Assembly: GCA_011037195.1 (NCBI GenBank) | Contig: JAAEAF010006172.1 | Span: 1 to 64,000 of the forward strand | DNA from: Triatoma infestans | Taxonomy: Eukaryota; Arthropoda; Insecta; Hemiptera; Reduviidae | DNA: 64,000 nt | Direction of reading: 5' to 3' | Part shown: piece after piece, positions 57,391-64,000 of the stretch | Layout: each line of letters opens with the position of its first letter | Position numbering within the stretch: the first letter of the stretch is position 1 | Position numbers and translations under genes: made by a program | Notes under the pieces: generated by a model | The model's input: only the letters and a program-made list of their open reading frames with translations | Database searches by the model: none | Told to the model about the DNA's origin: nothing

Positions 57391-58655
57391 CAACATCTTA
57401 GAGGATCACTGAAGCTGCAAGGCCGGTACACAGGCGCTAAGAAGGCAGCCCCTTCACTATGCTAGGATACTATGGGCCAATCCCTCGCATATCCGAAATT
57501 ATATGATTAAAAAAAAAATAATATATCATAATATTCTAAATGTATTTGATTTGTGGTAAATTATAATTTTTCAAATTTCCCGATTAACACCTGTAATCGC
57601 AGAGAAGGAAGGAGCTGCAATCGTTGTGAAAGTTGTTCCCATGGTACAGATGTCACTGTCAAAGAATTTAAGAAAAGAATCTTCTGGTGCGTAGTTTCAG
57701 TCCACCAGAGGAAACTAGTTTGGAAATAGTAAAGAAAGAGACAAGATGCCCGAAGCATTATCAGTCTATTTTCGATGAAATCTCATTCCAAAAAATGTAT
57801 CCAATTTTGCAATCGTTCCTATCAGTAAAATACAGTAAGACATAGCTGAGAATCATGCTCTGTATTGGAAACAATCTATTAGAGGACAAAGGTTAATCTA
57901 TATTACCATGGTTGTAACACCCTGGAACAACTAGTACAATGGATAGCGGTTAAGACCGCTTGGTAAAATGGTCTATACTAGGTCATTAAACGCTAGAGTG
58001 TTACGTTAACATACAAGCTTCATTAAGTTTGTTTATAAACTTCTGGCCAGCTGATTAAAAACTCTGCAAAACTCTTCATTCTATCTCATTTTAATTCTAA
58101 CATATTTCATAATAAAGTATCTCTCTCTCTCTCTCGTACAATTCCACCACCACCTACGTCTTTAAACTCTACATCCCCCTTCTTAAATTATTACACGGTC
58201 GATCCCTTCTCTTTAACCGTTTCTATTCCTGTAGTACAAGGACCCTCTTTCACAACTCAACAGAGGTATTTCTGTACATAACCTTGACGGAACAGCGGGT
58301 CTCCACTACCAACTTGGTCGGCTACTGATTTTTTTTTTTTCAATTACATATATACTAATAATCATTTCTATATTTTGAATAATAACTGTCTATTTTTGTA
58401 AAATAAGGCCTAAAGTGTGTATTTAATTTATTTTATTTCCGAATTCCTGTTTTATATACATATATAAATAAATTATAGGTTTTTCCTTAAATTATTTAAA
58501 CTCGCTTCTACTGATCTATCTCAAGTGTTGAAGAAATCAAAAATTATATTACAAAATTGTTGTCCGTCCTTTTGTTAGTAAACTATTCCTTTTTTATAAT
58601 TAGGTTTCATGTTAAAATAGCTGAACTTGTTCAGCATCAAAATAATAGATAAAAA
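57391..58655. other. Unassigned stretch
   Basis: A block at 57400-57480 (GGCCGGTACACAGGCGC...) has higher GC. (TC)n lies at 58121-58136. 58150-58330 might be a LINE tail remnant (LKLLHGRSLLFNRFYS) but is too weak to call. No other signals. Confidence 0.3.
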
Positions 58656-58659
58656 GGAA

Positions 58660-59277
58660 TCTATTGTGAATAATTCACACGACTACCTGATACTCCAAAG
58701 TAATACAATTTAATCAAGAAATTTTCTTAAAAAATTGTAACCGTACAATGGTTAGTTTGGCTGGCCATAAAAACTGTTGGTGGGGATTTCACTTGTCCTT
58801 ATGGCAGGCGCGGCCTTTTGTGGAGCGCTCTCTACATAAACATCAACGTAGCTTGTGCAAAATTTAAATTTAAACTAACTGGACAGATCATCAAATACCT
58901 CACCAAAATCAATTTTTTTTTTTTTTTGTTTCAAAAAAATTAAGTAGTACATTAGAGAAATGCTTAATGTCACTGTTTCCCCAGAACGCACCAAAAAAAG
59001 AAAAAAAATCAGGTTTGCCTAGAAAAATGTTTCAAATAAAAGTGATAAGCATCTTATGTAAGAAGATAATATATGACGAAGTTTAAAGAAAATTGTTGGA
59101 GCCATTTTTCAAGAAAATCGCAAAAAAAATGAAGAAAAATCATTCAGTAAAGTCCATCACTTCCGGTTGATGGATTTTACCCGAAACTTACGTGTCATCA
59201 ACTTAATGCAAACACAATTTCCATTATTAGACACGATCGCAATCCTTTCACTTACCTCTTATCTCTAAATAGAAAGT
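58660..59277 (+). mobile_element. Family H diverged copy
   Basis: TCTATTGTGAATAATTCACACGAC corresponds to the 5' end and keeps a hairpin (GTGAATAATTCAC). Later come GTTTCAAATAAAAGTGATAAGC, GGAGCCATTTTTCAAGAAAATCGC, CACTTCCGGTTGATGGATTTT and ACACGATCGCAATCC. The tandem number is reduced. Confidence 0.5.
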
Positions 59278-59714
59278 AATTAATTATTCAACCATTAGTT
59301 CAATATGAACAATATTTCAGGACGCCAAAGTATGTACTACCTGTTTTTTTTTATACAATACAGATTTCTAGGGCAATTAGTCTATAGTTTCTGTTTTTCT
59401 TTAGATTGCTTTTTATTGTAAAGTAGGATAAGTTAATAATAAAGATTAGTGGTTCTTGGAAAAAAAATATCTTACTTGATTTTTTTCAAAACTATCAGTT
59501 GATATCACTAAAGTTAGCCCCCCGCAACGGGTATCTGTTGCATGCAATTACTTGAGGAGTAGCGACCCCACAGGTTACTACAGCTCAAAACTCCATGCAC
59601 TTCGTAAGAACATTACACAATACACTTAAACTACATACACTCTACACTTTACAGACAAGGACAAACACAGCACACACACACTAGGGTGCCTAATTAAATG
59701 GTGCAAGCCAAGGA

Positions 59715-59935
59715 AGAATGAAGGGATTAGCTCAGTGGTAGTGCGCTGGACTAGTAACGCAGAGGTCCCGGGTTCGAATCCAGCATGCTGCCCTTAGATT
59801 TTCTCTTTCTAGGAGCTTCTACAACTCACTCTATGGTAATGAGCAGTGTTGTCTATAGCTAGAGAACACTAAAGAGGAATAAAGAGGAATCTAAACAATA
59901 ATCCGCCAATTTCCAGGTATTTTTTGAATAATGAA
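59715..59935 (+). mobile_element. SINE-A, best copy
   Basis: The head is GGGATTAGCTCAGTGGTAGT (A box TRGCNNAGYNGG) and GGTTCGAATCC (B box) at a normal tRNA spacing. It is followed by TGCTGCCCTTAGATTTTCTC, TAGGAGCTTCTACAACTCAC, CTAGAGAACACT and a tail near ATCCGCCAATTTCCAGG. The tRNA acceptor stem does not close into the flank and the body continues past it, so this is a SINE, not a tRNA gene. 59515-59714 is unassigned. Confidence 0.85.
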
Positions 59936-60239
59936 TTACTTATCCTGATCAGAGATTTTTTTCGTGATAGCTTGCTTAACTTCTGATAGTTAAATGTGCA
60001 TATAAAAGTGTTCAAAAATCTTATTTCTTACCGCAGGCCAAATTAATGTGATTTGCAATTAGATGGTATTAATAGAATTAAATTTAAAAAGATCAAAGCA
60101 AACGTTAATCACATAAGATCCATATAAGATTCATATACAGTATTCAAAATTCAATTAATATTAATAAACCATAAAAAAAATAGCAATCATACCAAGTATT
60201 GTTGAATATGTACGGATAGGTCCGCAATGCTGAATAACA

Positions 60240-60411
60240 TCTGGGATTCATAGTAGCATACATATTTATGATGTTCTTGACCAGTTTCGGATTTTCATCC
60301 ATCGTCAGAGTAAGGCTATATCACGTTCGTATAGACAATTGACTACAACTCAATGTTTCTGTTATGCACTGCACTTGTTGATTATATGCGGGAACTTATT
60401 AGGTTTTATTA

Positions 60412-60443
<32 letters not shown>

Positions 60444-60745
60444 CTGTAGAATAACAAAAATTGAATGATTATAAATTATGATTAAATATTAGAAAATGAG
60501 GTTAAGAAATGTTAATAGCGGTGTTAAGTATACTCAGTGTTTTGTACGCTTCCATCAAGATCTTCATTGGTCAGCCTGCATACAATTCACAAGTGTAGTG
60601 CGTAAAAGAAACATAAAGTTGAAGTCAACTATCTACACGAATTTGACAGAGCCCTACTTGGATGATGGATGAAAATCCGAAACCGGTCAGGATCATAAAT
60701 ATGCATGCTATGATGGATAAAATCCCCGGATAATATACCATTTTC
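60240..60745. mobile_element. IR element 5 (distant relative, hammerhead-like cores in both arms)
   Basis: Inverted arms at about 60240-60330 and 60640-60745. The left arm on minus has CTGACGA, T, GGAT-GAAA-ATCC, GAAAC (60284-60308). The right arm on plus has GGATGAT, GGAT-GAAA-ATCC, GAAAC (60659-60682). Both continue with (T/C)GGTC. The arms differ from elements 1-4 outside the core. A TA/TG microsatellite lies in the spacer (60413-60443). Confidence 0.6.
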
Positions 60746-60870
60746 AAGAGGGGGTTTACACATATCTCAAGTATTGGTCAAAATAATTGAAATCCTTTAA
60801 ATAGTAATTAGCCTTATCCATTAAATATTAAAGTATAAAGTGCTATAATTTAATTAATTTTTTTTTTTTT

Positions 60871-61852
60871 ACTTTCTCTTACTCCTAGAAGAGGAAGTAT
60901 TGTAAATTCGTGTCAAATTTTTCGATATCTAGTTTTTTTTCACCGGAAATATCCGTTTTGAGGTCCCACGAGTCCAAAAAAGTGGTTTTTAGCAAATGGT
61001 GGGTGGGTGTGTAAGTGAACAGCATAGCTCAAAAATGAAAAACCGTAGAAAGTTGAACTTGATATTCCGTTTAGGTATCACCATGGGATCTGACAGTACG
61101 TTATCTGACAAAATTCCTCAACCGGAACTACCACTAGTTGTTTTTTTTTTAGTTTTGTGCGATTTTCTCAAAAATGGCTCCGACGATTTTCTTTAAACTT
61201 AGTATATCTACTACACATACAAAGAGTTACAACTTTTATTTGAAACATTTCTCTGGGAAAATTCATTTAAGGATAGTTATGGGGGGAGAAGTGGGGTTAG
61301 ATTTACATCTAAAGTGCTATTTCAGTTTATTAGACAATTCTGACATCTAAATAATGTTAATTGAAACTGAATAAGTTGTTGAAATTCCGAGTTTCAAAAA
61401 AATCTGATGACCGGAAGTGCGTTTACTTTACCAGTTTACTGAATGATGTTTTCACTTTTTCGCGATTTTCTCAGAAATGGCCAGGACGATTTTCTTGAAA
61501 CTTCCTATATAAACTAAACATACAAAGATCTACAACTTTTATTTCAAACATTTCTCTATGAAAATTCATTTAAGGGTACTTTTTGGGAGAGGGGTGGGAT
61601 TATGTTTTTCTCTAAAGTGTTATCATAGTTGATTCTGCAATTCTATCAACCAAAGAAAATTAATTAGAAATAAATAGATGTCCAAAATTCCGAGTTTCAA
61701 GGAAATTAGTAAACCGGAAGTGCGCTTTTACTGTACAGTTTTTTTTAGTTTTCGACATATTTCATTAAATTTGCTACACAAACTATAAAATTTGTCAATT
61801 ATAATTTTGAGAATTGGAGTAAGAGAAAGTTGTGTGAGTGTTTTACACCAAA
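60871..61852 (-). mobile_element. Family H element, full copy
   Basis: A 982-bp copy, ACTTTCTCTTACTCCTAG to GTTTTACACCAAA. Unit marks ACCGGAAC at 61121, ACCGGAAG at 61410 and ACCGGAAG at 61713, so the units are 289 and 303 bp. The TG tract is G-enriched (GGTGGGTGGGTGTG). It is the clearest copy in which to see the tandem structure. Confidence 0.8.
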
Positions 61853-62262
61853 TTTTTTTACAATGTGATCCTCGTGGAACATAATAAATTTTACAGAATT
61901 TAAAAGCTCCCTATATTGAATTAAAAGCATTTTAAATTTCTTGCATTATCCCTCATAATATTTTAATTTATTTTTACTCACATATTCAATTCAAAGTTGC
62001 ATATATGACCCCAAGAAATAGATTGACCAGTTTGTGTCGTCATTGCTAATGATAAGATTCAAATTTAAAATAAATTATTAATTATTTAATTTTTATAAAA
62101 ATAATGAATTGAAATTATTTTAATTATTTTTTATTTTCCATTTTATATTATTTAGTAAACTGTCGCTTTTACCTTTATTAATTTCAGAATTAATCAAAAA
62201 AATGTAATTTTTTCAAAATTATAATTAAACATAACGTAGTCTTATTTCATTATTATTATTAT
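61853..62262. other. AT-rich stretch, nothing recognised
   Basis: No signal. Confidence 0.45.
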
Positions 62263-62263
62263 T

Positions 62264-62577
62264 ACTTTCTCTTAATCCTTAGTAAGAGGAAGTATTGTAT
62301 TCGTGTCTAATTTTTGTTATCGAGTTTTCACCGGAAATATCCGTTTTGAGGTCCCCTGAGCCCCAAAAAAGTGGTTTTTAGAAAATGGACTCTGCGAACA
62401 GCATAGCTCAAAAACGAAAAATTGTAGAAAGTTCAAACTTGATATTCCGTTTAGATATCACCATGGGATCTGACAGTGGTTATCTGTCAAAATTCCTCAG
62501 AACCACTGTACTGAATTTTTTTTTTTTTCCACTTTCTTGCAATTTTCTCAAAAATGGTTCCAACGATTTCCTTTAAT
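62264..62577 (-). mobile_element. Family H 3'-half fragment
   Basis: ACTTTCTCTTAATCCTTAGTAAGAGG, CACCGGAAATATCCG, CATCACCATGGGATC... up to CCAACGATTTCC. It ends abruptly where an IR element begins. The TG tract is almost absent (GACTCTGCG). Confidence 0.6.
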
Positions 62578-62745
62578 TGTTGTGGTGGTTGGTTCCGCAG
62601 AGCTGGAAAGTATCAGCGACATTTTACGTGATAGCCTGCTTATTTTTTTGGTCATCGACCGGTTTCGGGCGTTCGCCCATCTTCAGGATGCGTTTGTCAG
62701 ACAGTGTGTTAACACAAACTTGCACAAAAGCAAATTCTGTTTACA
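62578..62745. mobile_element. IR element 4, single arm
   Basis: The long end TTGTTGTGGTGGTTGG, CAGAGCTGGAAAGTATCAG, then a perfect core on the minus strand at 62662-62686 (CTGAAGA, T, GGGC-GAAC-GCCC, GAAAC), then GACAGTGTGTTAACACA. The second arm is missing: truncated or deleted. Confidence 0.65.
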
Positions 62746-62841
62746 CAATCAGTATAAAAAATTTTTACCTTTTTTAAATCAAGTCTGCTTTTTTTTTTTT
62801 TTTATTAAGCATAACAGACAGCTATGTTGGACCATTTGAAA

Positions 62842-63292
62842 AATTGCTACCCCGAACCGACATTATACAGGAAAATATTGCGCGGCTGAGCACTCAAGAT
62901 TGTTCTTGGGCGTCCTCAAAGACTCGCACAAACTATCTCCTCGGCAGTACGCAAGTGGAGCTCAGGTGGATTACTGCCCTAGTTACAGGGCGTTTTCTTT
63001 TACGGAAACATCTGCATAATTTGGGACCCTCTCTGTGGCGCCCCCTATTGCAGGAAATGCGGATAAAAGGATAAGACATTGTTTCACCTTCTTGGAGAGT
63101 GCGTACACTATGCTTGCAGCTGATTACTAAAAATTTGGGGTCCACAATTTGGAGCCAATGGCGGGATCAGAAATTCCACTCGCCTCAGCCCTGACGTTTT
63201 TTAATGATACAGGGTGCACAATGGGCCTAGCTGAGGTCTAAGCGCTGATACAAGAATAAAGAGCTCCATTTGGAGGCCCGGATATGCCAGAT
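62842..63292 (+). pseudogene. LINE C-terminal fragment with TTAGA tail
   Basis: The frame has LRWITALVTGRFLLRKHLHN and a broken cysteine tail (CRKCG, HLLGECVHY in shifted frames). The 3' end AGATTAGATTAGAG (63282-63295) is on the plus strand, the same pentamer tail as LINE-B. Confidence 0.6.
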
Positions 63293-63890
63293 TAGATTAG
63301 AGAACAGACTGTAAAAGTTGGAAATTAATATTGTATCATTATTTAAAAATGCTATGCATATTTAATTTAATATTTAATATAGATTATAAACACTTGATCT
63401 ATTGTATCACTTGGCTGAGCTTCCATAATATTAATTCAATTGTTATCTCTCTTTGTTTATAAAATTAATGCAATCTAAACTTAATAGAACTTGTTTCTAA
63501 AATATTTTCACTTTCACCAGAAACCAGCAAATTTATATACATATTTATTATTATCAATTGATAAACACAAACAGTATATTATAAATATTACATTATTGAA
63601 TTAAATGACAAACCTAAAATATTTCTAAATAAATTTGTTTACTTTTAGATTTATTTTTAACAACTTTCTGAAGGAAATACGTGCCAATAATATTAACAAA
63701 TAATCTAGAAAGATAATGTTTTGAATTATTTATTGTTAAATAATGTCAGGCGTATTTTTTTTTTTGTTTTCTAATGTCCAAAATTTATTAGGGTTTTTTT
63801 TTTAATTAAAAATTCATTTTTCTCAATGTTAAATTTTGGTTTTAATATTAATTTCCAAAGTGATAAATATATTGTTATAATATTGTAAAG
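63293..63890. other. AT-rich stretch, nothing recognised
   Basis: Poly(T) runs; no signal. Confidence 0.45.
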
Positions 63891-64000
63891 GCGATGCGCA
63901 GTTTAAAGGAGAGAAGAAGTGGTCTAAGTGAAAGCGGGAAGCCGCCGCCATTACTGTGTGCCAGTGAAAGGAGCACAAACACATACATTGACACACACGC
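63891..64000 (+). other. GC-richer edge segment, possible host 5' UTR
   Basis: Composition changes sharply to GC-richer sequence (GCGATGCGCAG, GAAGCCGCCGCCATTACTG) after more than 500 bp of AT-rich DNA. This could be the start of a host exon or promoter continuing outside the window. No ORF can be judged. Confidence 0.2.

Noticed and set aside
59720..59795. Functional tRNA gene
   Set aside because: A and B boxes are good, but the acceptor ends do not pair, the anticodon arm is poor and the same body follows in other copies. It is a SINE.

Overview
This is repeat-dense, AT-rich animal DNA, most likely from an insect. It carries a mariner DNA transposon, 5'-truncated non-LTR retrotransposons of Jockey, I-like, R1-like and CR1/RTE-like types with poly(A) or short-tandem 3' tails, and tRNA-headed SINEs. 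I can recognise no intact host protein-coding gene, no rRNA, no functional tRNA gene and no bacterial features. The species and order cannot be named from this sequence alone. One assembly gap lies at 54204-54890.

The commonest component is a dispersed non-autonomous element, here called family H. Full copies are about 0.98-1.02 kb: 2668-3650, 8467-9454, 16452-17473, 33526-34502, 44002-45014 and 60871-61852. There are many broken copies. Oriented 5' to 3', it begins TCTGGTGTG with a small hairpin and has a subterminal ACTTTCTCTTACTCC block. It then carries about three diverged tandem units of 290-300 bp, each marked by CACTTCCGGTT, and a variable (CA)n tract. It ends in a hairpin whose outer arm is the inverted copy of the 5' block (GGAGTAAGAGAAAGT). 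This layout resembles Helentron-derived non-autonomous elements (HINE/DINE-1 type). That assignment is inference. Strand '+' for family H means TCTGG is on the left.

A second family, called IR, consists of 340-500 bp inverted-repeat elements at 4867-5320, 37818-38193, 40409-40748, 62578-62745 (half) and a distant relative at 60240-60745. Their arms carry a hammerhead-ribozyme-like core (CTGAAGA, one unpaired base, short stem, GAAAC), as known in Penelope-like retroelements. Three copies have target-site duplications (TSDs) of 8-12 bp. Related single cores lie near 2038 and 31479.

Retroelement debris fills much of the rest. LINE-A (RNase H plus CCHC-like tail, TAA-repeat 3' end) has three copies. 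LINE-B and LINE-D (RNase H plus cysteine tail, minus strand) end in TTAGA-like or other short tandem repeats. LINE-C is nested in LINE-B at 27.6-28.9 kb. There are four Jockey-like reverse transcriptase fragments. A LINE with FADD reverse transcriptase sequence lies at 56.4-57.4 kb. Two SINE families (A and B) are present. A nearly intact mariner (29456-30766) has one frameshift in its D34D transposase.

Nesting gives a relative age order. Jockey elements, SINEs, LINE-A, LINE-D and IR elements repeatedly sit inside older family H copies, and family H also inserts into itself. Relatively unique stretches are few. The best candidates for host regulatory DNA are 34.98-35.35 kb, with two TGACGTCA sites, and the last 110 bases.
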